Part shown: positions 53,956 to 62,592 of the stretch, piece after piece | How positions within the stretch are numbered: position 1 is the stretch's first letter | Layout of the letters: every line of letters starts with the position of its first letter | The notes under the pieces: model-generated | Databases searched by the model: none | Seen by the model: the letters and a program-made list of their open reading frames with translations, nothing else | Told to the model about the DNA's origin: nothing | Assembly: GCA_942493365.1 (NCBI GenBank) | Contig: OW818697.1 | Coordinates: forward strand, 806,001-870,000 | Direction: 5' to 3' | From: UBA8949 sp942493365 | Lineage (GTDB): Bacteria > Bacillota > Clostridia > Saccharofermentanales > UBA5734 | Length of the DNA stretch: 64,000 nucleotides | Position numbers and translations under genes: made by a program

Positions 53956-54637
53956 TTCGCAGCATGCCACGCATAGCTACCTCAATTTGTGCAGCGTCAG
54001 GCGGGCGCGTCAAAAAGCGACGCTGAATCCACAGGGCGAAACGCAGAAGCCAGACTGGCCTCGCTTTTTTAAGCAGCAGAAGATAGAGTTCGAAGGATAC
54101 GGCAAAAGCCAGCAGGATGAAATATTCTGCGTAGGGCAACAAAAGCAGCGGCATGGCCAGCACGATAAAAATGAGGGTCATTACCGAGCCGCATTTGGGC
54201 GTGGCGCGATCCGCGGCTGCGATATTTTCCACAGTCATTTCCTTGCCGGCGCTATAGGTGTTGAGTGCCATGTGCTCGGCCCCGTGATATTGGAGCAACT
54301 TTTTGACACGTTTGCGGGTCAGGATAATCACGATCAGTAGCGCGGCGGCAGCTCCGTAGAGGACTTCATCTGGCAGATTAGTTTCCAATAATTGGGGCCA
54401 AAAGATTTCCAAAATGAAGGCCCCGATCAATACTGAAAAAATGACGGTGCCGATTTTGCCAAAAGCGGGAAACATGCGGACCAACGGGATCTTGCGCAAC
54501 CAGGCCTTGAGGCCACCAGTACTTCGTGAAAAGAGCGTCTGCGTTTCGCCGCGGCCGGATGCCGTCACGTGCACGCGAGCGCGCAAAGTATGAAATGTAA
54601 TGCCATTAAAGCCAGCCATGCCGCCGATCGTATACAC
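53912..54637 (-). CDS. DUF1385 (YqhQ-like) membrane protein
   Basis: A 241-aa protein with several membrane helices. DUF1385 features: IGGMAGFNGITFHTLRARV near the start (family GGQAVMEGVMMR), QYHGAEHMALNTYSAG and a conserved CGSVMTL later, possibly metal-binding. The family is widespread in Bacillota and its function is not known. The C-terminus overlaps the convergent gene at 53955 by 44 bases; with both frames coding, neither can change freely there. Confidence 0.88.
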   Translation of the reverse strand: MYTIGGMAGFNGITFHTLRARVHVTASGRGETQTLFSRSTGGLKAWLRKIPLVRMFPAFGKIGTVIFSVLIGAFILEIFWPQLLETNLPDEVLYGAAAALLIVIILTRKRVKKLLQYHGAEHMALNTYSAGKEMTVENIAAADRATPKCGSVMTLIFIVLAMPLLLLPYAEYFILLAFAVSFELYLLLLKKARPVWLLRFALWIQRRFLTRPPDAAQIEVAMRGMLRIIELMDHSQDIPCN

Positions 54638-54702
54638 TGTTGATCCTCCAATTGTCTTTCTTTATCCATTGACCGGTTCTGCAGTCTGGCGGGCTGGCAG
54701 TA

Positions 54703-56082
54703 TTACATTTCGGATTCGATCGAGCTGGACGGATGAGCCGCTTTCGGCAACTCGATGGTAAAACAGGCACCGGAAGCGAGATTGCGGGCTGCGATGCGTC
54801 CGCCCAACGCTTCGACGTTCTGGCGTGCAATGTAGAGACCGAGGCCGTCACCCGGCACATCACCGGGACTTGAACCGCGCTGATAGGCTTCGAAGATGCG
54901 CTTGATGTCCTGCGGCGGGATGCCCGGCCCCGTGTCGCTGACCTTGATGATGACGGCCTGCGCCGACGCGTGCGCCGACAGGGTGACCTGCCCGCCATTC
55001 GGCGTGAATTTGGCGGCGTTGGTCAGCAGATTGTAAACAGCCTGAGACAGCATTGCGCGATCGGTGGTGACAGGCAGATGGCGATCACACTCCAGTGAGA
55101 GGGTGAGACCTTTGCGGTCAAACTGCATTTGCAGACCTTTGGCTATTTTTTTCAGCGCTTCAGTCAAATCAAAATCAGAAGGCAGAACGCGCACCGCTTC
55201 GCCAGCGTATTCGATAACTTCCGGAATGGTATCGAGGATGGCGGCCAGGTGATCAATTTCGTTGAGGCAACTCTCCAGGCGGCTGTCGTCCATGGTCACC
55301 AGCTTGTCCAGCGCGCCCTCACAGTTGCTTTTTAGGATGGCAAGCGGCGTGCGCACTTCGTGTGACAACTGATCGATTTTGCCCTGGCGCGTCCGCTTTT
55401 GCAGTCGCAGTTTGGCCGACAGGTTTTCCAGACTGGTTTGAATCGCCCGGATCTCGATGATTTTGGATTCGGTCAGCGGGGAGGGCTGATCCAGATCAGC
55501 ATTGCTGGCAAATTGCGCGGTTTGCCGGAGGGCCCTGGTCATTTTGGCGCTGACGACCAGGATGATGACGATCGAAATGATCAAAACGAAAACCCCCGAC
55601 ATCAGCGCCCCGACCATCAGCGCCCGTGTGAACAGCTGGACCGAAGCAGTATCCTGGATTGCGCTCGAACGTACAATGATCAGGGTACCCAGACGCGCGT
55701 TGCCCTGCAGGATGTTGAAGGTATCGGTTTCCGAACGATGGCGATTCATCATGCCGCCGTCCATCATGCCGCCGACCGGGACGGCGTCGGGATTGACGAC
55801 CGCCACAACCAAGTGACCGGCCTGATCCAGGACGCTAATTTCGCTGATCAAATCGCCCAGATAGACCGACAGGGTTTGGGCTGCCTGTTCGACATCGACC
55901 GGATCACCGCTAAGCAGGGTAACGGCCTGTTCCTGGATGCTGGCGACATTGTCGTTGTATTCCGATGCCACCACACCGCTGTAATAATTGCGGATATAGC
56001 CAGCCGAGAACAAGGCCTGTGTTGCCAGAGCCAGCAGAATGATAAGGCCGATGACCAGCATCAACTGTTTTCTAATGGTCAT
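54703..56082 (-). CDS. Sensor histidine kinase
   Basis: A 459-aa membrane kinase. Two N-terminal helices frame an extracellular sensor (about residues 30-155) with a Met/His/Gly-rich piece (GGMMDGGMMNRHRSE), which hints at metal sensing. A HAMP-like linker is followed by DHp with His241 in QLSHEVRTPLAIL, and the ATPase domain has NLLTNAAKF, VSDTGPGI and GDGLGLYIARQNV. The start at 56082 overlaps the response regulator's end, with GAGGGG upstream. The signal is unknown; metal ions are possible. Confidence 0.92.
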   Translation of the reverse strand: MTIRKQLMLVIGLIILLALATQALFSAGYIRNYYSGVVASEYNDNVASIQEQAVTLLSGDPVDVEQAAQTLSVYLGDLISEISVLDQAGHLVVAVVNPDAVPVGGMMDGGMMNRHRSETDTFNILQGNARLGTLIIVRSSAIQDTASVQLFTRALMVGALMSGVFVLIISIVIILVVSAKMTRALRQTAQFASNADLDQPSPLTESKIIEIRAIQTSLENLSAKLRLQKRTRQGKIDQLSHEVRTPLAILKSNCEGALDKLVTMDDSRLESCLNEIDHLAAILDTIPEVIEYAGEAVRVLPSDFDLTEALKKIAKGLQMQFDRKGLTLSLECDRHLPVTTDRAMLSQAVYNLLTNAAKFTPNGGQVTLSAHASAQAVIIKVSDTGPGIPPQDIKRIFEAYQRGSSPGDVPGDGLGLYIARQNVEALGGRIAARNLASGACFTIELPKAAHPSSSIESEM

Positions 56083-56767
56083 GCTTTTTCCCCTCAAAAA
56101 TATAGCCTGCGCCATATTTTGTTTTCAGATAAACCGCCGAGCGTGCGTTATCCTCGATTTTCTGCCGGATGTTTTTGATATACGAATCAATGTTGCGGTC
56201 GAAACCGTCATAGTCGTCACCAAATGCCTTGTCGATCAACTGCTGGCGTGTCAGCAGCGCACCGACATTGTTTAAAAAAACACGCAGCACGAGAAATTCC
56301 CTGGCTGTGATCTCAATTTCGGTACCCTGCTTGAAGAGCTTTTGTCGGACCGTGTCGAGCACAAAATCACCCGCAACCAGCATGGACGTTTCGGTCATAG
56401 GGGTGTAGGTGCGCCGTAGGACCGCCTCGACGCGTTTGACCAGTTCTTTTGGGCTGAAGGGTTTGGCGATGTAATCGTCGGCGCCAAGATTGAAGCCACT
56501 GAGTTTGTCAACTTCCTCCTGCTTGGCGGTCAGCATGATGACTGGCACGGGTGAGACCTGCCGGATTTCCCGGAGCACATCGAACCCGCTGATGCCGGGC
56601 ATCATGACATCGAGAATGACCAGCTGCGGGCGGTTGTCGGCGAATGCCGCCAGTCCGTCGATGCCATCATGCGCTGAGAAAACCTCGTGACCTTCGTTGC
56701 GCAAATAAGCAGCGACAATGTCGCTGATCTGAATTTCATCTTCGATGATCAGGATTTTAAATGCCAT
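56072..56767 (-). CDS. OmpR-family response regulator
   Basis: A 231-aa regulator. Receiver: Glu9/Asp10, phospho-acceptor Asp53 in VILDVMMPG, Thr80 and Lys102. The winged-helix DNA-binding domain has EIEITAREFLVLRVFLNNVG and DSYIKNIRQKIEDN. It is followed by and overlaps its kinase (11 bases), so they form a pair. An extended -10 promoter lies just upstream at 56785-56793. Confidence 0.94.
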   Translation of the reverse strand: MAFKILIIEDEIQISDIVAAYLRNEGHEVFSAHDGIDGLAAFADNRPQLVILDVMMPGISGFDVLREIRQVSPVPVIMLTAKQEEVDKLSGFNLGADDYIAKPFSPKELVKRVEAVLRRTYTPMTETSMLVAGDFVLDTVRQKLFKQGTEIEITAREFLVLRVFLNNVGALLTRQQLIDKAFGDDYDGFDRNIDSYIKNIRQKIEDNARSAVYLKTKYGAGYIFEGKKHDH

Positions 56768-56784
56768 ACGCTTGCCTCAGGCTC

Positions 56785-56793
56785 ATTATACCA
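56785..56793 (-). promoter_or_regulatory. Extended -10 promoter of the two-component operon
   Basis: On the minus strand TGG precedes TATAAT (complement of 56785-56790), an extended -10. The -35 is weak (TCTGTT, complement of 56808-56813, spacing 17) and overlaps the SHOCT terminator. The regulator ATG at 56767 is 18 bases further on. Confidence 0.5.
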
Positions 56794-56803
56794 TCCTTCC
56801 TGA

Positions 56804-56830
56804 CAAAAACAGACCGCATCAAGCGGCCTG
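56804..56830 (-). terminator. Intrinsic terminator behind the SHOCT genes
   Basis: On the minus strand the stem CAGGCCGC with GCGGTCTG (56823-56830 with 56810-56817, one G-U pair) closes a five-base loop and is followed by five T (56805-56809). It separates the SHOCT genes from the two-component operon. Confidence 0.8.
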
Positions 56831-56851
56831 CTTTTGGTGGAATAGGGGGGA

Positions 56852-57121
56852 TTACTTCTTCAGAACAGCTTTGCGCTTCAGGTACTCTTCTTCGGTGATC
56901 TCACCAGACGCATACTTGGTCTTGAGCAGGTCGATCAGCTCATTGTTGCCTTTGTTCGTGCGCTTGACCAGCCAGATAACCAGGACAACGACTGCCGCGA
57001 TAACCAGAACGCCGCCGCCGATCATGCCATAAAGGTTGTGATCAGGTCCCCAGCCAAATTCGCCACGCAGACCGCGGCCGCAAAAGTCACTGATTTCATT
57101 GAATCCTCGATTGAACATCAT
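56852..57121 (-). CDS. SHOCT-domain membrane protein, copy 1
   Basis: An 89-aa protein: soluble N-terminus, one membrane helix (about residues 33-54, GGGVLVIAAVVVLVIWLV), and a C-terminal SHOCT domain (ELIDLLKTKYASGEITEEEY). SHOCT domains are short oligomerisation/recruitment elements that often occur in small membrane proteins; the role here is unknown. AGGAGAA precedes the ATG. It is 11 bases after the other SHOCT gene and before the two-component genes. Confidence 0.85.
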   Translation of the reverse strand: MMFNRGFNEISDFCGRGLRGEFGWGPDHNLYGMIGGGVLVIAAVVVLVIWLVKRTNKGNNELIDLLKTKYASGEITEEEYLKRKAVLKK

Positions 57122-57132
57122 AATAATTCTCC

Positions 57133-57411
57133 TTACTGATTAATGATTTTTTTCATTTTGAGATACGTTTCTTCATCGATTTCACCTTTGACGTACCTCG
57201 CCTTCAACGTTTCTTCTGCCGCGTTCGTACCGGCAAACCTGCAGCCTTTGCCGCGGATCACAAGATGAACGATCAGAGCGATGGCCAAAATCCAGACGAT
57301 AAACATAGAGTCACTTCCTTTCGATAGCAACATCCTAACACGCGATTGTGGGGCAATTATGAGGGGGATATTAACCTCAGCTTGTTTGGGGACTGTGTTT
57401 GAATTCGTCAT
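57133..57411 (-). CDS. SHOCT-domain membrane protein, copy 2
   Basis: A short protein with one membrane helix (FIVWILAIALIVHLVI) and a C-terminal SHOCT domain (LKARYVKGEIDEETYLKMKK). Two starts have good ribosome sites: ATG 57411 (AAAGGAG, seven bases) giving 92 aa, and ATG 57306 (AAGGAAG, eight bases) giving 57 aa, the size usual for such proteins. I list the longer frame, but the shorter product starting at 57306 is equally likely. It lies 11 bases before the other SHOCT gene. Confidence 0.7.
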   Translation of the reverse strand: MTNSNTVPKQAEVNIPLIIAPQSRVRMLLSKGSDSMFIVWILAIALIVHLVIRGKGCRFAGTNAAEETLKARYVKGEIDEETYLKMKKIINQ

Positions 57412-57449
57412 TTTCTTGCTCCTTTTTCTTTTACCAACGAGTCTGTTAT

Positions 57450-57477
57450 GTTAATATTAACTACACAAGTGTCAATG
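57450..57477 (-). promoter_or_regulatory. Possible promoter of the SHOCT genes
   Basis: On the minus strand TTGACA (complement of 57472-57477) and TAACAT (complement of 57450-57455), 16 bases apart. The -10 is weak. It lies about 39 bases ahead of ATG 57411. Confidence 0.35.
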
Positions 57478-57495
57478 AGTTACAGGAGGAATCCT

Positions 57496-59730
57496 ATGAA
57501 AAGGATTAACACATTTTTGACTGTTTTGGCTTTTTTCGTCATGGTTCCAGGTTTTACTGCAGCGACAACAGATTGGGCACTTGTGGAGATACCCAAATCG
57601 ATTACAGGCAGAGAAAACATGGCAACAGTCCCAAGCTTTTCTGATATATCTGTCGACAATCAAGGCAATTTATATCTGCTTGACAACCCAAGGATGATTC
57701 GATTTACTCCCGAGGGATTATGGGATCGTTCCTGGGGAGATCATGGCATTATTTATGACAAAGATATCGATCCGCAGAATACTGAAATACTATGGATTAA
57801 AGCTGACAACCGCGGCTATGTTTATGCTGTATGCCGAATTTGCATCGATGGAAGCCCCTGCTTTATCAAACGATACGCGCCGGATGGTCAGGTGGACACA
57901 TCTTGGTATGGTGATGGGGTAATGGGCGGCAGAATCGATGAAGACACTGTCAAAGCCGATGAGGCCGAAGTATTAACCGATGGAATAGCCTATATTGATG
58001 GTATTAATCTTGATATTCAGAATAATCTTTACGTTATTAAAGATCAGAAAGTTTATCGATATTTGCCGGATGGTGGACTGGATGCCGATTGGACTGCGAC
58101 GTCCTATAAACAGCCACTTCCAGAATTCGAAGGACCTTGGTATTCCAATAGGCTGGTGATCGATTGGCAGAATAATGTTCTAATGTTTAACGGATTTGAT
58201 AAAACTCTGTCAAAATATAACAGTTCGGGCAACTTCATCGAAAAAAGAGACGCTTCATCACTGTACTACTATTGTGATGATGAATGGGGTGTCCAGGGTG
58301 TCCTGAAAGCCCTGACAATCGATCAGGATGGCTGTATTATCACCGTTAATCCGGATTCTGAAGACACGCTGTCCAAATATAATGACGATTTGCAACTCAT
58401 AACCAGTTGGGGGACTGAGGGCATTCTGCAAATTCCCAATGATTTGTCAAATCGAACGGTAATCAGCAGCATGGAAATTGACGGTTCCGGCGATCTCTAT
58501 TTTTTTGATGCCACCAGGTGTGTCGTCAGCAAGTTCAATGGTCATGGCCAGCCGATTAAGACATGGGGCGTAAACGGACAATTAGGCAACATCAACAGTG
58601 ATGGCAATACATTATTAAACATTAGCGACAATATCAGCAATGATGATCAAAGTATCTTCTTTCAGTCATACTTGGATGACGATGGGACTTTCACCTATTG
58701 CGTTTCTAAAACGGATAGTGGTTTTTCATCGACAACTTTCTTGGACGAGGATGCGTTTAAAAATACGTTTGGCTACAGTATGAATTACAATTTAAAGTTA
58801 GCAGCGTATGAGAAATCATTATTTGTTCTAGTCGAAACATTTGGACTTAAACGAGTGGTCCTAAAATCTGACGCAACTGGTAAAAGGGTTTCGAACTGGA
58901 TAATTGCTAATGATCATCGATATTTCAGGGACATTTTAACCGACGGTCGAGGCTATATTTATCTAGAAGATTCGGAAAACCAAATCTGGTGCTACACACC
59001 GACTGCACAGGTCAACACAGAGTGGGGCAGAAAAGGGTGTATAGGTGGTGAATATAAGAACAAATTTGGTAGTATATCAGACATAGCATTTGATTTGGCA
59101 GGAAATCTTTACATCTGTGACCAAAATGCTTTTTTGTATCGATATAATTCGGATGGGCAGCTTGATCTTACTTGGGGAATCGATGGCAAATCGAAACTTC
59201 CGGCGACAGAACTGGATAGTCATGGATATTACTTTGAGTATGCCATAACATTGGACAAATCAGGCAATCTTTATTGCGCCGACACAGCTAATAATCGGAT
59301 TATTCGATTCAATGCAACTGGGCAGATTGACTCCAATTGGTGCAAAAATGGCATATGGCAGTCGAGTCAGAATGAAGCGGAAGATCTGATGCCATTGATT
59401 TCACCATCGAGTTTGATGGTTTTTGAGGATCGACTCTATGTCGTCTGGAACAACAAAATGTATGTGATGAATGACGCAATTGCTCAGATTGGCATGGAAC
59501 CTAATGTAACGACAGAGCCAAGCATCTCGAATGGCACGGAACCTATTGTAACGACAGAATCAAGCATTTCGAACGGATCAGAAACAAATTCTTCAGAGAG
59601 CAGCCCAATAGGGCAATGGATCGCTTTCGGCGTAGGCATCCTCATATTATTCTGCGCCGGTGTTGTTGCATTGCTGGTTGTAAAAAAGAAGATAAGTTTA
59701 CCGAGCAAATCAACATCACCTAAAAAGTAA
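57496..59730 (+). CDS. Membrane-anchored beta-propeller (NHL-like) protein
   Basis: A 744-aa extracellular protein: signal peptide (about residues 1-24), repeats of about 50 residues with patterns LDNQGNLYLLDN, IDGSGDLYFFDA, FDLAGNLYICDQ and LDKSGNLYCADTANNRIIRF, typical of NHL/SMP-30-like propellers, then a Ser/Thr stalk (with SISNGTEP/SISNGSET repeated) and a C-terminal membrane helix (IAFGVGILILFCAGVVALLV) with a basic tail. The start at 57496 follows CAGGAGGA. No catalytic motif is seen; ligand binding is likely. Confidence 0.8.
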   Translation: MKRINTFLTVLAFFVMVPGFTAATTDWALVEIPKSITGRENMATVPSFSDISVDNQGNLYLLDNPRMIRFTPEGLWDRSWGDHGIIYDKDIDPQNTEILWIKADNRGYVYAVCRICIDGSPCFIKRYAPDGQVDTSWYGDGVMGGRIDEDTVKADEAEVLTDGIAYIDGINLDIQNNLYVIKDQKVYRYLPDGGLDADWTATSYKQPLPEFEGPWYSNRLVIDWQNNVLMFNGFDKTLSKYNSSGNFIEKRDASSLYYYCDDEWGVQGVLKALTIDQDGCIITVNPDSEDTLSKYNDDLQLITSWGTEGILQIPNDLSNRTVISSMEIDGSGDLYFFDATRCVVSKFNGHGQPIKTWGVNGQLGNINSDGNTLLNISDNISNDDQSIFFQSYLDDDGTFTYCVSKTDSGFSSTTFLDEDAFKNTFGYSMNYNLKLAAYEKSLFVLVETFGLKRVVLKSDATGKRVSNWIIANDHRYFRDILTDGRGYIYLEDSENQIWCYTPTAQVNTEWGRKGCIGGEYKNKFGSISDIAFDLAGNLYICDQNAFLYRYNSDGQLDLTWGIDGKSKLPATELDSHGYYFEYAITLDKSGNLYCADTANNRIIRFNATGQIDSNWCKNGIWQSSQNEAEDLMPLISPSSLMVFEDRLYVVWNNKMYVMNDAIAQIGMEPNVTTEPSISNGTEPIVTTESSISNGSETNSSESSPIGQWIAFGVGILILFCAGVVALLVVKKKISLPSKSTSPKK

Positions 59731-59753
59731 TCAAAGCTGGAGGTGCCCCCTAG

Positions 59754-60509
59754 ATGATTGATCTTGCCAAAAAGTCACTCCATTGCCCAAACTGCGGCGC
59801 CAATGTGGCCCAGGACTGTGTTTTTTGTGAATACTGCAAGGCCGTGCTGTCGCTGACCGCCTGCCCGGCTTGCTTCGGGCCGGTTTTTAAGGGGATGGAT
59901 TTTTGCCCGTCCTGCGGTGCTGAGATTGAGCGTGACGAAATAGCAAACGATAAAACGCTGAAGTGCCCGCGCTGCGAGCGCGCACTGGTCATGACCGAGC
60001 TGGCCGGAACGCGCTTGAGCGAATGCCTGCACTGCGGCGGGATCTGGCTTGATCGTGATACGTTCCAGCGCATTTGTGACGAAAAAGGCGAACAGGAGCG
60101 TGTCCTGATTTTTCCGTCGCCGGCCAAACCCGAAGACGTGAACCCTGATGGCCCGCCGGCACGCATGTATGTGCCCTGCCCGGAATGCGGTGAACTGATG
60201 CAGCGGAAAAACTTTGCATCCTCCTCCGGCATCATTGTCGACTGGTGCATGCCCCATTGCACCTGGTTTGATCGCCGCGAACTGCAACGAATTGTCAATT
60301 TCATCAAGGAGGGCGGGCTGGCCAAACGTCGGCAAAAGGAAATCGCCAGCCTGAAAGAAGAGCAGGAACGGCTGCGCAACATGCAAATTGACAACGCGAT
60401 GAACACAAATGGCGTCGTCGATTTCAATACTATCTTGGAAGCGCGGCAGGATGACGAATCGCTGCTTGGCGTCGCTTTTTCGTTGTACAGGAAATTATTT
60501 GAAGACTAA
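59754..60509 (+). CDS. Multi-zinc-ribbon protein
   Basis: A 251-aa protein with three kinds of CxxC pairs: HCPNCGANVAQDCVFCEYC at the start, ACPACFGPVFKGMDFCPSCG, and then the transcription-factor-type ribbon CPRCERALVMTELAG with CLHCGGIWLDRDTF (the zf-TFIIB family), then CPECGELMQRKNF with WFDRRELQRI. The C-terminus is a charged helix. The zinc-ribbon type is common in Bacillota with unknown role. GGAGGTG precedes the ATG. Confidence 0.85.
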   Translation: MIDLAKKSLHCPNCGANVAQDCVFCEYCKAVLSLTACPACFGPVFKGMDFCPSCGAEIERDEIANDKTLKCPRCERALVMTELAGTRLSECLHCGGIWLDRDTFQRICDEKGEQERVLIFPSPAKPEDVNPDGPPARMYVPCPECGELMQRKNFASSSGIIVDWCMPHCTWFDRRELQRIVNFIKEGGLAKRRQKEIASLKEEQERLRNMQIDNAMNTNGVVDFNTILEARQDDESLLGVAFSLYRKLFED

Positions 60510-60535
60510 ATATATCGAAAAACAATAAATAATTA

Positions 60536-60564
60536 TTGACAATCGGATATTTCGGCCCTATGAT
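60536..60564 (+). promoter_or_regulatory. Promoter of the radical SAM gene
   Basis: TTGACA (60536-60541) and TATGAT (60559-60564), 17 bases apart, 37 bases before the ATG at 60601. Confidence 0.75.
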
Positions 60565-60600
60565 GAGCTTGAATAAATCATCACAGGTGTCGAGGTTTCT

Positions 60601-61947
60601 ATGAAAATCAAGCTGATTCAGCCCGCCATGATCCTGAGACCGATGGATACAAAACTAAAAACGCGCATGTCCCCGTCGCTGGCGCTTTTAACGCTGGCGG
60701 CGCTGACACCAGGCGGTCACGAAATCATCATCGAGAACGAAAATATTGAGGCCATCAATTTTGACGAGCCAGTCGATTTGGTGGCGATCACTGTGACGGT
60801 CGATGTGCTCTTCCGCGCCGCCGAAATTGCGGCGCAATTCAAACGACGCGGCGTCAAGGTTGTGGCTGGCGGCATCCATATCACAGCCAATCCGGAGGCC
60901 AGCGCCAAGTATTTCGATGCCATCTGTATAGGTATGGCCGAAAGGGTGTGGGCGACTATGATCGAGGATGCTGTCAATAACCGACTCGCTAAATCGTATT
61001 GTGACATGACCGACATCAGCGGTTCGGAAATCGTTTCACCGGCTTACGATATCATTGACCGAAACAAGTACCTGTACACCAACATCGTCAGCACCAGCCG
61101 AGGCTGTCCGTACCAGTGCGACTTCTGCTACAACAGTTGCAGCAACATGCAAAAAGTCTACATCAACCGACCGATCGAAAAGGTTCTGCAGGACATCGCC
61201 GCACTGGGCACCAAACACATTATGTTCATCGATGACAATTTCATCGGCAATCCCACATGGACCCGCACCCTGCTTGCGGCCATCAAACCCTTGAAACTCA
61301 AGTGGAATGCTGCCATCACGGCCAACATTGCCGACCATCCTGACCTGCTTGACGACATGCGCGACTCGGGTTGCCAGAGCCTCTTCATCGGCTTTGAGAG
61401 CATCAACAGTCAGGCCATCGCCGGTGTGCACAAGGTGCAAAACAGCGTCAGCCGCTATGAAAAGCTGGTCGATGAGATCCATCGGCGCGGCATTATGATC
61501 AACGCCAGCTTTGTGTTCGGCCTGGACGAAGATGATGTCTCAACCTTTCAAAACACGCTGGACTGGATTGTCAAAAACCGCATCGAGACCGTGACGTCGC
61601 ACATCCTCACGCCCTATCCTGGTACCCGACTTTACGCCACACTGGCCAGTCAGGGACGCATCACCGATTACAATCTGACGCATTATAACACCGCACATGT
61701 CGTTTTCGAGCCGCAGAAAATGTCAGCGGACGAATTGTACCAGGGCTATCTTTGGATTTACAAAAAAATCTATTCATGCAAAAACATCCTGAGGCGAATG
61801 CCAAAAACCAAGCGCCAGATTATTCCCTATCTGGCATTCAATTTACTCTATCGAAAATTCGGCAAACTGTCCGAGGTCTTTTGTCGCTTGTTTTCTTTCA
61901 ATCTGCTGGGCAGAGTTTCCCGTTGGCTGTCGTATAAAACCAAATAG
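60601..61947 (+). CDS. B12-binding-domain radical SAM protein
   Basis: A 448-aa protein: an N-terminal cobalamin-binding-like region (about residues 30-135, VDLVAITVTVDVLFRAAEIA and KVVAGGIHITANPEA), then the radical SAM core with Cys169, Cys173 and Cys176 in GCPYQCDFCYNSC, and FIDDNFIG and FIGFESINSQ. Such enzymes modify lipids, tetrapyrroles or antibiotics (methyl transfer, rearrangement); the substrate is unknown. The C-terminus is basic. It has its own promoter. Confidence 0.9.
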   Translation: MKIKLIQPAMILRPMDTKLKTRMSPSLALLTLAALTPGGHEIIIENENIEAINFDEPVDLVAITVTVDVLFRAAEIAAQFKRRGVKVVAGGIHITANPEASAKYFDAICIGMAERVWATMIEDAVNNRLAKSYCDMTDISGSEIVSPAYDIIDRNKYLYTNIVSTSRGCPYQCDFCYNSCSNMQKVYINRPIEKVLQDIAALGTKHIMFIDDNFIGNPTWTRTLLAAIKPLKLKWNAAITANIADHPDLLDDMRDSGCQSLFIGFESINSQAIAGVHKVQNSVSRYEKLVDEIHRRGIMINASFVFGLDEDDVSTFQNTLDWIVKNRIETVTSHILTPYPGTRLYATLASQGRITDYNLTHYNTAHVVFEPQKMSADELYQGYLWIYKKIYSCKNILRRMPKTKRQIIPYLAFNLLYRKFGKLSEVFCRLFSFNLLGRVSRWLSYKTK

Positions 61948-62040
61948 CAAGTCAAAGATCAGAATACGCACTTTAATGAGTGCCATTCGCGCCTATTCAT
62001 GATATCCTTATTGTATCTGCAAGACGGAGGAACCGCTATC

Positions 62041-62577
62041 ATGGGACCATTTATTGAACTGGCCGCCAAAAGGGAAAGCTGCCGCAATTTCGATGCGACG
62101 CGCTCCGTTGAACCTGAGAGCCTGCAAAAAATCATCGAGATCGCCCGACTGACGCCTTCGGCCTGCAATTCACAGCCCTGGCATTTTACGGTGGTCAATT
62201 CGCCCGAGCTGTCCGGCGCTGTGGCCAAATGCCTGCAGAGCATGAATATGAACAGCTTCGCCAGCAATTGCCCCGCCTTCATTATTGTCAACGAAGAACA
62301 GGCCAACTTGTCGGCGACGGTCGGCGGCAAAGTCAAAAATCAGCACTATGCCGGCTACGACATAGGCCTGGCTGTTGCGCACATCTGTTTTGCGGCCAGC
62401 GATCTTGGTCTGTCAACCTGCATCATCGGTTGGTTTGACGAGCCAAGTCTGAAAAAGCTGACCGGAATCGCCAGCAAACGCAAGATCAGCCTGGTGGTTG
62501 CGGTCGGTTATGCGACTTCGGATAAAATACGAAACAAGGTGCGCAAGCCGGTCGAGGAGATCGCGACGTTTTTGTGA
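62041..62577 (+). CDS. Nitroreductase-family protein
   Basis: A 178-aa FMN oxidoreductase: KRESCRNFDATRSVEPESLQ at the start (the family RxSxRxF), then LTPSACNSQPWHFTVVNS, and GLSTCIIGWFDEPSLKKLTG. This looks like a small nitroreductase of the type that acts on nitroaromatics or flavins, but the substrate is unknown. The start at 62041 (MGPFIELAAKRE) has GACGGAGGA upstream; an ATG at 61999 is less likely. Another nitroreductase-like gene is at 48652. Confidence 0.88.
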   Translation: MGPFIELAAKRESCRNFDATRSVEPESLQKIIEIARLTPSACNSQPWHFTVVNSPELSGAVAKCLQSMNMNSFASNCPAFIIVNEEQANLSATVGGKVKNQHYAGYDIGLAVAHICFAASDLGLSTCIIGWFDEPSLKKLTGIASKRKISLVVAVGYATSDKIRNKVRKPVEEIATFL

Positions 62578-62592
62578 AAGGGGAGAACAGTC

